Of a DNA stretch of 64,000 nucleotides, positions 52,470 to 64,000 are shown one piece after another; the stretch's first letter is position 1; the number at the start of each line of letters is the position of its first letter. Source of the DNA: Sapria himalayana (taxonomy: Eukaryota > Streptophyta > Magnoliopsida > Malpighiales > Rafflesiaceae); contig JAREIK010002467.1 in the NCBI GenBank assembly GCA_029783825.1, forward strand, positions 182,396 to 246,395. The letters are read 5' to 3'. A program made the translations under genes and the position numbers. The notes beneath the pieces were generated by a model. It was not told the origin of the DNA. It made no database searches and saw nothing but the letters and a program-made list of their open reading frames with translations.

Positions 52470-55400
52470 TCTATGTATCTATGATTTGTTTATCTATCTA
52501 TCTATCCCCATATATATCTATCTATCTATTTATCAATTTACTTTTAACTAAATACTTAGCTATCTATCTATTTATCTATCTATTTATGTATTTATCTATA
52601 TATCTATATATCTACTTATATTCTTATCTAATTATCTGTCTATCTATCTATATGTCTATCTGACTATCTATCTATTAATCTATTTGACTATCTATCTATC
52701 TATCTAAGTAACTATTTAACTATCTTTCTATTTGTCTATCTATCTATCTATTTATCTATATATCTTCCCATTTATCTATTTAACTATCTATCTATCTATT
52801 TAACTATTTAACTATCTTTATATCTTCCCATTTATCTATTTGCATATATGTATATCTATCTATCTATCTATTTATCTATCTATATATCTATCTATCAATT
52901 TATCTATCTAACTTTCGATTTGTCAATCTATCTATCTATATTTCTTTTTATCTATGTATATGTCTATTTGTTTATTTGTATATCTGCCTATTAGTATATC
53001 TAGGTATCTATCAATCTTATTATCTATCTATCTGTCTGTCTATCTGTCTATCTATCTATATGTCTATTTATATATCTTTTTATCTATCTATCATTTTATA
53101 TGTCTACCTATCTGTCTATATGTCTATTTGTATATCTATCTAGCTATGTATCTAAGTGCATATCCATCCGTATGTGTATCTGTCTATTTATCTATCTACA
53201 TATCTATCTATCTGTATATCTATTTTTCTATTTATGTGTCTATCTGGCTATCTAAAAATCTATCTATCTATCTATCTTTTATCTATCTATCTATCTATCT
53301 ATCTATTTATCTCTTTATTTGTCGATTTATCTATTTATCAATCTATAGAGCTTTATATCTATTAATATGTCTATCTATCTTTCTATCTCTCTATCTTGTT
53401 ATCTATCTATTTGCCAAGCCATATTTATGTTTATCTTTATATCTATCTATCCTATAATTTATTTATCTATCTATATATATATATATTTTATCTATCTACA
53501 TATCTTTTTAACTACTATCTGTCTGTCTATTTATCTATCTTTTTATCAATCAATCAATTTGTCTATCTATCTATCTATCTATCTATCAGTCTATCTATCT
53601 ATTTATCTATCTATCTATGTGTCTATCTATCTATTTATATATCAGCCTGTCTATATATCTAGCTGTATATTTATCTATTTGTCTATTTATCTATTTCTAC
53701 GTGTCTATATATATATATATATGACTATTTGTCTATGTGTCTCTTTATCTAATTATCTAATTATCTATTCGTCTATTTGTCTATTAGTCTATAAGTATAT
53801 TTCTCTATCTGTGAATCTATTTATCATTATATGTATCTTTATGTCTATGTTTCTATATATCTATCTATCTCTCTATATATCTATATATTTGTATATATGT
53901 CTATGTGTCTAGATGTCTATATATCTATCTGTTTGTCTGTCTAACTATCTATCTATCTCTATAAATGTCTATTAGTCTACCAGTCTATCTTTTTTTCTAG
54001 CTATCAATCTAGTTTTCTATCTGTCTGTTTGTCTGTTTGTATGTTTGTCTATTAGCCTATCTATCTATCAATCTATCAATATATCTATCTATCTATTAAT
54101 CAATCAATCTATCTATATATCTATCTATCCATATATCTATTATTTATCTTTCGATCTATCTTTCTATATATATATTATCTATCTATCTAACTTTTTGTCT
54201 ATCTATCTCTATATCTATTTTTCTATCTATCTATCTTTCTTTCTTTTTATCTATTAAACAATAAAACTATCTAGCTATTTATATATCTCTCTGTCTATCT
54301 TTCTTTCTATCTCTCTATCTATCTTTTTGTCTATCAATATATCTATCTGTCTATCTGTATATGTATCTATTTAGTCTATTTGTCTATCTATCTATCTATC
54401 TATCTATATGTCTATCTATCTATCTATTATCTATTTATCTATATATTTATGTATATATCTTTTTCTCTATCTATTTGTCTATTTATCTAATTATTTATAT
54501 GTCTATCAATTTATCTATATATTTGTATATATATCTATATATCTATATATCGATGTATATATCTACCTCTCTTCCAAATGGCTATTTGTCTATCTACCTA
54601 TCAATATATCAATATGACTATGTATCTATTAATCTATTTAACTAACTAACTATGTATCTATCTATGTGTCTATCTATCTATATGTCGATCGATCTATCTA
54701 TCTATATGTCTATCTGTCCTATCTATATATCTATCTACCTATCTCTATATATGTATATATCTATATATATCTGTTTATCTATCTATTTATCTATTTGTAT
54801 ATTTGTTTTTGTCAATCTATCTATCTATGTAACTATCTATCTTTTGATCTATCTATCTGTCTAACTATCTAACTATCTTTTATTTATTAGTTTATTAGTC
54901 TATATGTCAATCAATCAATCTATTTGTCTATATATCTATCTATCTATTTATCTATCTGTCTAACTATCTATTTGTGTATCCAAATATCTGTTTATCTGTA
55001 TAATTAGCTTAATATCTATTAGTCTATTAGTCTTTCAGTTTATAAGTCAAATATATCTATTTATTTAAGTATCTATCTTTATATTGTTCTATCTATGTAT
55101 ATATCTATCTATCTATCATTCTTTTTATTGATCTATTTTCCTAACTATCTTTCTATCATTATTTCTATCTATCTATTTTCCTATTTATCTATATATTTAC
55201 CTATATATCTATTTATTTTTCCATCAATCTATCTAACTATTTTTCTATCTTTTTATATGTAAATTCTATCTATCTGTCTATCTATATATCTATCTAACTA
55301 TATAACTATCTATTTTTCTATCAATCTATTAGTCTATCTATCTGACTATCTATATACATGTTTATGTGTCTATCTATCTATTTTTTTTATATCTATATTT

Positions 55401-55705
55401 TTATCTATCTATAAATCTATCTATCTATTTATCATACAATCTGTCAACATGTCAATCTATTTTTATTTCTATCTCTCTTTCTAATTGTCTATATGTCTAT
55501 ATATTTTAGATTCTATCTATCTATCTATCTATCTATATATCCATTTGTATAATGTCTATCTGTTATCTATTAATTGGTCTATATATTTATATGCTTATCT
55601 AGCTATCTATTTCTTTATATGACTATATGTCTATATATAAATCTATGTTACTATCTATTTGCCTAACTATTTAAATGTTTTTATATTGATCTATCTATCT
55701 ATAAA

Positions 55706-55738
<33 letters not shown>

Positions 55739-57445
55739 ATCTATCAAAAAGTATATCTATTTATTTGTATGTCTATCTATCTATCTATATGTTTATCCAT
55801 ATATTTTTCTATCTATATGTCCAAATGTTTATATATCGATATGTCTGTCTATCTATCTGTGGATCAGTCTATCCGTCTATCTATCTATTTGTCTATCTTC
55901 CTATCTAACAATCTATCTATCTATATATTTATCAACTATCTATGTATCTATCTCTATGTCTATATTATTTTTGTCTAACTATCTATATGTCTATCTCTTT
56001 ATCTATATATCTATCGATTTATCAATCATTCTATCTATATATCTATCTATATGTATAAATTTATATTTGTATATTTATCTATCTATATATGTATCTATTT
56101 TTCTATCTTTTAATCTATCATTATGTCAATCTATCAATCTATTTATCTTCCTATCTATTAATTTACGAACCAACTAATAATCTATATGTATATCTATCTA
56201 ATTCACTAATTTACTAATAATCAATCTTTTGTTCTCTCTGTCTATCTATTTGTCTATCTATCTAACTATTTAACTTTACTTTTTTAAATTAGTCTATTTA
56301 TCTTTCTATTAGTTTATCTATCAATCTGTCTATCTATATATCTATCTATATATTTATTCATCTTTTTATCTATCTTTCTATTTATTTATCTATCTATATG
56401 TTTATCAATCAATCTGTCTGTCTATCTATCTATATATCATATCATTTAATCTATCTATATGTCTATGTCTATTAATCTATCTATCTATATATCTATCGGT
56501 CTATATATCTATTGGTATATATATCTATCTGTCTATCTAACTATCTACCTATCTATTTATCTATCAAACTATTTGTATATCGATCTATCTATCTATTTAT
56601 TTGTCTATCTTTCTTTCTTTCTTTATGTCTATCTATCTATATGTATATCTATTTATCTATCTATGATTTGTTTATCTGTCTATCCCCATATCTATCTATC
56701 TATTTATCTATCTTTCTAAAAATTTGGCTATTTATATATTTATCTATCTATTTGTGGATATATCTATATATCTATCTATATAACAACCTATATTCTATCT
56801 TACTATCTGTCTATATATCTATATGTCTATCTAAGTATTTTTCTATTAATCTATTTGTCTATCTATCTATCTATATGTCTATCTATCTATAAGTCAATCT
56901 ATCTATATACCATTTAATTTATTTGTCTAATAATTTATCTATATATATCTATCTATATAACTCCCCATCTTTTAATTTGTATCTCTATATATCTATCTAT
57001 CTGTATATCTTTCTATCAATTTATCTATCAATCTATCTATTTTTCTATCTATCTATTTATATATCTTTATATCTCTATATATGTCAATCTATTTATCTGT
57101 CTATTAGTATATCATGCTATCTATCAATTTGTCTATCTATATATTTATCATTCTATGTATCTATCTATTGTTTATCAATCTATATGTCTATCTATGTATC
57201 TTTGTATCTATCTATCTATCTAAATGTCTACTTGTCTATTTATCTGTCTATTTGTATATCTCTCTATCTATATATATAACTATCAATATTTCTATCTATT
57301 TATCCATCAATCTATCTAAGTGTTCATCTATTCATATGTCTATTTGTCTACTTGTTTATCTATATATCTATCTATCTATCATCTATCTCTCTATATATCT
57401 ATGTATCAATTAACTTATCTGACTATCTGGGTATCTATCTATTTG

Positions 57446-57478
<33 letters not shown>

Positions 57479-58100
57479 TGTAATATCTTTTTAACCCTCT
57501 ATTTGTTAATCTATCTATTTATCAATCTATATCTATCTATCTATATGTCTATATGTCTATATGTATATATGTCTATATGTCTATATATTTGTCTTTATCT
57601 CTCAATCTATCTATTTGGCCATCCATATATCCATTTATCTTTGTATCTATCTATATTTCTATCTATCTATCTATCTAATTATCTATCTATCTCTTTGTCT
57701 ATCTATCTATCTATCCATCTATCTGACAATCTATCAATATATCTAACTATCTATCTATCTATTTATCTATCAATCTATCTATATATCTAGGTCTCTATCT
57801 ATCTATATGTGTATATATCTATTTCAATATGTGTCTATTTATTTATTTATCTATCTATCTGACTATATGTCTATGTGTCTATGTGTATGTTTATCTAATT
57901 ATCTATTTTTCTACTTTCCTATTAGTCTATAAATGTATTTGTCTATCTGTGAATCTATCTATTAGTCTATATATCTTTATGTCTATGTGTCTATCTTTCT
58001 ATCTATCTCTCTATCAATGTATCTATTTGTCTATGTGTCTACATGTCTATCTATCAATCAAACTATCTATTTATCTATCTATTTTTCTATATATCTGTCT
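52470..58100 (-). repeat. Diverged duplication spaced about 4.15 kb within the TATC domain
   Basis: CTATGATTTGTTTATCT followed by ATCCCCATAT occurs at 52,479 and 56,661 (4,182 bp apart). CTGTGAATCTAT, preceded by TATTAGTCTATAA and followed by TCTTTATGTCTATG, occurs at about 53,811 and 57,949 (4,138 bp apart). Intermediate phrases such as CTATTAGTATATC also correspond. The copies are far more diverged than the 1.19 kb duplication. Confidence 0.65.
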
Positions 58101-60349
58101 ATCTATTAGTCTATTTGTGAATTTGTTTATGGGTCTATTTGTCTATCTATATTTTTATTTGACTCTCTATCTAGTTGCCTATTTATCTATCTATCTAGTT
58201 ATCTATCAATTTATTTGTCTATCTGTCTATATATCTATGTATCTATCTATTTATGAATCTGTATATATATCTATCTTTTTTTGTATAATTATCTAACTAT
58301 CTATATGTCTATCTATCTATATTTTTATCTATATATCTATCTATCTAACTATCTATCTATCTAACTATATAATTCTCTTTCTTTCTATTTACCTAATATT
58401 CAATAAATCTATCTATCTAATTATATATCCATCTGTCTTTCTGTATATCTATCTTTCTATTTGTCTATTTATCTATAATTCATCCAATATATCTATCTAG
58501 CAATCTATCTGTATATCTGTCTACTTATCTATATATATATTTATCTATCTATCTATCTATATATCTAACTATCAATATATCTTTATATCTAGCTATCTAT
58601 CTATCTTTTATCTCTATTTGTCTTTTAGTTTATCAATCTATCTATCAATATCTGTATCTTTCTATATGTCTATCTACCTATGTGTGTGTGTGTTTGTGTG
58701 TATCTATTTATATATCTATCTATCTATATGCATATCTGTCTATCTATCTATCTAGGTATTTATCAATCTATTTATGTATCTGGCTATTTGTATATTATTC
58801 TATTTGTATATTTATCTATGAATATATCTATTTATCTTTTTATTTATATATCTATTTATCTATAAATATTTATATACATCTATCTTTCTATATGTCTAAT
58901 TATCAATTTGTTTCTCCATCTCTATCATAGTATTTCTCTATTACTCAATCTTTTTATATCTCTCTATTTATCTATCTCTTCATCTCTTAATGTGTTTCTC
59001 TATGTATCTATTTATCTATCTATTTTTCTATTTGTGTATCTATCTATCTGTCTATTTATCAATCAATTTGTGTTTCTATCTTTCTTTCTATGTATCAAGT
59101 TATATATCTACATATCTATCTATATCTCATTTTGACTTTTTGGCTTTTTGTCTATTTGTCTTCTATATTTATCTTCTATTTATGAATCTTTCAATCAATC
59201 AATCTATCTGTCTATCTAACTAACTATCTATCTGTCTATCTTTCTATCATTATCTTTTATTGTATATATCTATCTTTTTATTTACCTATTTGTCTATATA
59301 TCTATCTATTATATGTCAAATAATTCATATATCTATTATCTGTGTTTATTTATCTAGTTGTCTATCTATCTATTTTTTCATCTATCTATCTGACTCTCTA
59401 TCTATCTATCTATCCATGTTATCTATATTTCTATCCATCTATCTATCTATTTGTCTATCTATTTATATATCTACCTATCTGTCTATATGTCTTTCTATCT
59501 GTATGTCTTTCTATCTTTCTATCTATTTATCTATCTATTTGTCTGTCTATATATTTTGTTTAGTCTATTTGTCTATCTAGCTATCTGGCTATCTATCTAT
59601 ATGTCAATATATCTATTTATATATCTATCTATCTTCATATCTATTTGTCTATATGTTTATCTATCTATCTGACTATTTTCCTATCTTTTTATTTTATTAT
59701 CTAATAGTATATTGGTCAATCTTTCTATTTGTCTATCTTTTCTAAGAACTATTTTTCTATAAATATTTTTATATATCTATCTCCTTTACCTACCTATCTA
59801 TCTATTTGTTAATCTATCTTATTGTTTAATTATTTATTTGTCTATTTGTCTACTTGTCTAACTCTCTATCTTTCTATCTATATGTATATCTTTTAATCTA
59901 TATATCATTCTATCATTTTGTATATCTATGTGTCAATCTATTTATCTATCTATCTATCTACCTATCTCTTAGTCTATTAATCTATATATATGTATATCTA
60001 TCTATCTATTTATATTTCAATCTATCTAGACAACTATGAATATTGGACTATCTATCTTTATGTCTATCTTTATATCTACTATCTATCTGTCTATATGTCT
60101 ATCTTTTTATCTATTTGTCTATCTATCAATCTGTCTATTTGTCTATTTGTTTATCTATTTATCTACCTATATATCTTTCAATCTATTTATTTATCTATCT
60201 ATCAATATAATTATCTATCTATCTATCTATTTGTCTATTATCTATTTATTTATCTTTCTATCTTTCTTTCTATCTATATATCTTTCTATCTGTATATATA
60301 TATATCTAGCGATTTGTCTAACTGTATATCTATCATCGTGTGTATCTAT

Positions 60350-60385
<36 letters not shown>

Positions 60386-60516
60386 ATATCTTTCTATAAA
60401 TCTATTTATCTATCTATCTATCTAATTATATATCTATCTACCTATATATATGTCTATTAGTATATCTCTCTATCTATCAATTTGTCTATTTGTCTATTAG
60501 TCATTCTATATCTCTA

Positions 60517-60519
<3 letters not shown>

Positions 60520-60567
<48 letters not shown>
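60520..60567. repeat. (TA)n microsatellite
   Basis: About 48 bp of uninterrupted TA alternation between TATC units. Shorter tracts lie at 61,738-61,758 and 61,927-61,953. Confidence 0.95.
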
Positions 60568-60569
<2 letters not shown>

Positions 60570-62661
60570 ATCTATCTCTTAATCTATCTGTCTATCTCTT
60601 AATCTATCTATCTATCATTCTCTTTATTTGTCTATCTATTTATCTATCATTCAATCATCTATCTATCATTTCATCTATATAAATGACTATCTATATATGT
60701 CTATTTTTCTATATATTTATTTATATATCTATATATGTCTATATATATATATATATATTTATCTATATATGTCTATTTGTTTATTGATTTATCTATATGT
60801 CTATTTTTCTAATAGTCTATCTATCTGACTATTTGTTTATCTATTTATCTATGTGTTGAACTATCTTTATATCTATCATATCTACCCATTTCTCCAACTT
60901 TCTATCTATTTATATATCAATAAGTGTATCTATCTATCTATATAAAAATATATCTATCTATCTATCTATTAGTCTATTAATCTTTCTATCGGGCTCTCTT
61001 TCTATCTATCTATTTATTTATCTATCTATCTATATATCTATCTATCTCTTTATCGATCTTTTAGTATATAGTCTATCAGTCTATGTGTCTATCAATTTTT
61101 TTCTCTATCAGTCTTTTAGTCTATGTGTTTATCTATCTATCTATCTATATGTTTATCTATTTATCTATCTAATGTATATCAATATATATATCTATATGTC
61201 TATCTATTTATCTCTCAATCAGTTTATTTTTCTATTTGTCTCTATGTCTATCTGTATAACTATCTATCTGTCTATCATTCTATTTGTTTATATTTCTATG
61301 CGTCTATCTATCTATCTATCATTCTATCTGTCTATCTATCTAACTATCTAGGTGTCTTTTTGTTTACCAGTCTATCTATCAATCTATATATAAAAATATC
61401 CATCTATAAATTCATCTATATAAATATCTATTTATCTATCTATATGTCTTTCTATCTTTCTATCTATATGTCTATCTATCTAATTATCATTTTGTATATC
61501 TATCTATCTATCTATGTGTCTATTTGTTTAAATGACTACCTGTCAATCAATCAATCAACCAGTCTATCTATATATTTATCTGTCTCTCTATCTATTTATC
61601 TATCTATCTATATATATGTGTATCTATCTATTTTTCTATCTCTCAATGTCTCAATCTATTAATCTATCAATCTGTGAATCTATCTATATGTCTATCTATC
61701 TATATGTCTATCCATCTAATTATCTAACTGTCTAATTAATATATATATATATATATATGATTGTCTATCTATCTATGTATCAAACTATCTAATTCTCTAT
61801 TACTCTTTTAAATATTTGTCTTTCTATCTATCTATCTATCTTTATTTCTATTTAACTATTTATTTGTCAATTTGTCTATTTGTCTGTGTCTATGTGTCTA
61901 TATGTGTATATGTCTATCTATTTATCGATATATATATATATATATATATATATTTCTTTGGATCTATGTGTCTATTTGATTATGTGTCTACCTTTCTATC
62001 TATCTATCTGTCTATCAATCAATCAATCTATCTTTCTATATTTTTTTTATATCTGCCTATCTATTTATTTTTATATCTATCTATTTCTCTATCTATTTAT
62101 CTATCTGTTAATCTATATATTTACTTATATTTATATCGATCTATCTGTTTATCTATCGAACTATTTATCTATCTATCTATGTATTTTTTATTTATGTATA
62201 TGTCTATATATTTATCTGCCTATATGCCAATCTATCTTTCTATCTGTCAATCAATCAATCAATCTATTTATTTATTTGTCATTCTATCTACCTATCTACC
62301 TCTCTGCCTATATATATATCTATCTATCTACTTATCTATTTATCTATCTATATATCTATCTATCTATCTGTGTATCTATCTATCTATTTGCCTATCTATC
62401 TATCTATTTGCCTATCTATCTATATTTCTATCTATCTATATGTCTATCATTTTAGTTGTCTATTTATCTGTCTATCTGTCTCTCTATTTATCTATCTATC
62501 TTTCTTTCTTTCTATCTATTTATGTCTTTTAGTCTATCAGTCTATCAACCTTTGTGTTTATGTGTCTATTTGTTTTTTAGTTTATCTTTCTATTAGTCTA
62601 TGTGTCTATGTGTCTATCTATCTATTTGTCTGTCTCTCTACCCATCTTTCTAATTGTATAT

Positions 62662-64000
62662 CCAGTGAGCTAAAATTCATATTTTACTCAACTTTAAGTC
62701 ATTTTTGGCATGACACTTAAAATTATCTTATTTAGGTTGGTAACTCTTACCAATTACATCTAACACAATTCTTAGATATTTATGTGATTTTGACATCATA
62801 AGTTCAGGCATGTTTTAATTCCATCTAATGCCATTAGGACAAAAACAATTTTAATAACGTAATAAAGTTTAACCATTTTAAATCATATGGGTATTACCAT
62901 TACTAATTTTGACTTACTAATGTCACCTTATTTACTTCTACTTTGCTAGAACCCACATTAAGGTGATAAAAGGTTTGACAAGTGTTTAAATATAGATTAC
63001 ATGTTAACTTTAAACTTTATGTGAGGGATCTTGATTGATATTAATTTCAATTAATAGATCTTATCATATATCTTGTATCAACTACTCATGTAACATTATA
63101 CATGGCATCTCATACATGCATATAATAAACATGTCACAGTATGGCCTTAAACTAGATAGATCTCCACAAGCCAATATGAAGATCAATAGTTATTAATCCT
63201 AAGTAGTAATAAGCAGCTCCATGAAGTTGATTTGACCATGAACTTGCACATAGACACCAAGCTCCTCCATCATCATGATTGGATTGCATGACTTTAAATG
63301 GCTTGCATTGTCTCTCTTGTTTTATTACAACAATTAAAAAATTACAATAAAACAAAAATGGCATGCAAGCCATATTTAATAATTACAACACTTGAGAAAA
63401 AAAAATAATACTCTACCAAACACTTTGGTTAAAAAGGCCATACTTTGAACATGTGAAGAAATTAACATGCAAAATATATAATGTTATCAGATAGCATAAA
63501 TAAGTTGCATTAAAAGAAATAAATTATTATAATAGTGTATTTAAAAACAATTAAATTTATAAGGTTATGTAGAGTTGTTATGGTGGTTTTGCTAGCTGGT
63601 TAGCTAGTGGGGTCAAGGGGGGCTACCCTCACGGTGTAGAGGGAGTACCCTAGGAAAAAAAATTAAATTTCCATTGATTTTAGTAATAAATTTTCATTGA
63701 TCTCATCAATAAATTTTCATTGATCTCATCAATAAATTTTCATTGATCTCATCAGTAAATGTTCATTGATCTTATCAATAAATTTTTATTTACCTCATCA
63801 ATATATTTTCATTTATCTTATCAATAAATTTTTATTAATCTCATTAAAAATTTTCATTAATATTATCAATAAATTATTATTAATCACATCAATAAATTTT
63901 TTATTAGTCTTATCAATAAATTTAAAATAAGTCGAAATCCATCAAAATAACATTAAAACAACATATTCTATAATCTCATTACACATTGGGCATATTTTGT
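62662..64000 (-). mobile_element. Second copia leader-like relic at the right edge
   Basis: Non-repeat AT-rich sequence that shares ordered phrases with the copia leader at 23,584-25,092. TATTTAGGTTGGTAACT with CCAATTACATCTAACACAAT corresponds to TATTTAGGTAGGTAATAT with CTAATTACATCTAATAGAAC. ACATGTCACAGTATGGCC corresponds to ACATGACATGATTATGGCC. A G-rich box GTGGGGTCAAGGGGGGCTAC is at about 63,609. No gag or pol sequence and no LTR are visible, and the relic runs off the window. It is a related but distinct family member in the same orientation. A frame on the minus strand at 63,152-63,373 matches nothing I recognise and is not called. Confidence 0.65.
63665..63925. repeat. 23-bp tandem repeat, about 11 units
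   Basis: The unit is AAATTTTCATTGATCTCATC followed by AAT. Units start at 63,665, 63,688, 63,711, 63,734, 63,757 and so on. The second and third units are identical, and divergence rises toward the right. It lies within the copia-like relic and directly follows its G-rich box. Confidence 0.95.

Larger units (their letters stand above)
50916..62661 (-). repeat. Degenerate TATC array, fourth domain (TATC on top strand)
   Basis: 11.7 kb of TATC units with TGTC, TTTC, AATC, GTGTC and TATA variants. The change from GATA to TATC at the left edge is abrupt, with no spacer (ACAAATAG followed by TTTATCTATCTATATG). A few less regular spots exist, for example 57,480-57,520, but no transposon or gene is recognisable. 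The open frames on the plus strand are repeat translations. Confidence 0.95.

Noticed and set aside
63152..63373. Minus-strand frame of about 73 codons
   Set aside because: It falls in the copia leader-like relic with no domain I recognise and a composition typical of chance frames.

Overview
The window looks like nuclear, intergenic DNA from a seed plant, probably an angiosperm. It carries relics of hAT, CACTA, Ty1/copia and plant L1-type LINE elements whose protein motifs match plant families, in a very AT-rich background. I see no intact host gene, no tRNA or rRNA gene and nothing prokaryotic. The species cannot be named from the sequence.

About 45 kb of the 64 kb is one degenerate GATA/TATC tetranucleotide array. 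It falls into four polarity domains: GATA on the top strand at 1-17,361, TATC on top at 17,420-33,530 (interrupted by transposons), GATA on top at 33,656-50,915, and TATC on top at 50,916-62,661. Inside the domains there are higher-order repeats (three copies of about 530 bp near 30.5-32.0 kb, a 1.19 kb tandem duplication at 34.5-42.9 kb, and a diverged 4.15 kb-spaced duplication at 52.4-58.1 kb), short exact tandem units (32, 34, 48, 52 and 56 bp) and many (TA)n tracts. The pyrimidine strand of TATC has no stop codon in any frame. The many apparent reading frames rich in Y, L, S and I are therefore by-products of the repeat, and I list none as genes.

The array is broken by mobile elements. 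(1) A hAT relic at 2,695-4,790 holds a decayed, N-terminally deleted transposase on the minus strand. (2) A composite block at 17,478-26,736 holds AT-rich DNA of unknown origin, the terminal part of a CACTA element ending at 21,067, and a decayed Ty1/copia element on the minus strand with gag, protease, integrase, part of reverse transcriptase and one LTR. (3) A piece of about 70 bp at 32,893-32,966 resembles the same CACTA end. (4) A 5'-truncated LINE lies at 36,529-42,602 with a 17-bp target-site duplication. An unoccupied paralogous target survives in the neighbouring 1.19 kb repeat copy. (5) A second copia leader-like relic lies at 62,662-64,000.

The coding relics carry many stop codons. 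In the LINE, at least seven sit where relatives have tryptophan (TGG to TAG or TGA), and others fit C-to-T changes, as expected from cytosine-methylation decay. The window is best read as a silenced repeat domain whose history can be ordered: array, higher-order duplication, LINE insertion into one duplicate copy, and CACTA insertion into copia. The least explained parts are the strand-polarity switches of the array and the 3 kb block at 17.48-20.47 kb.
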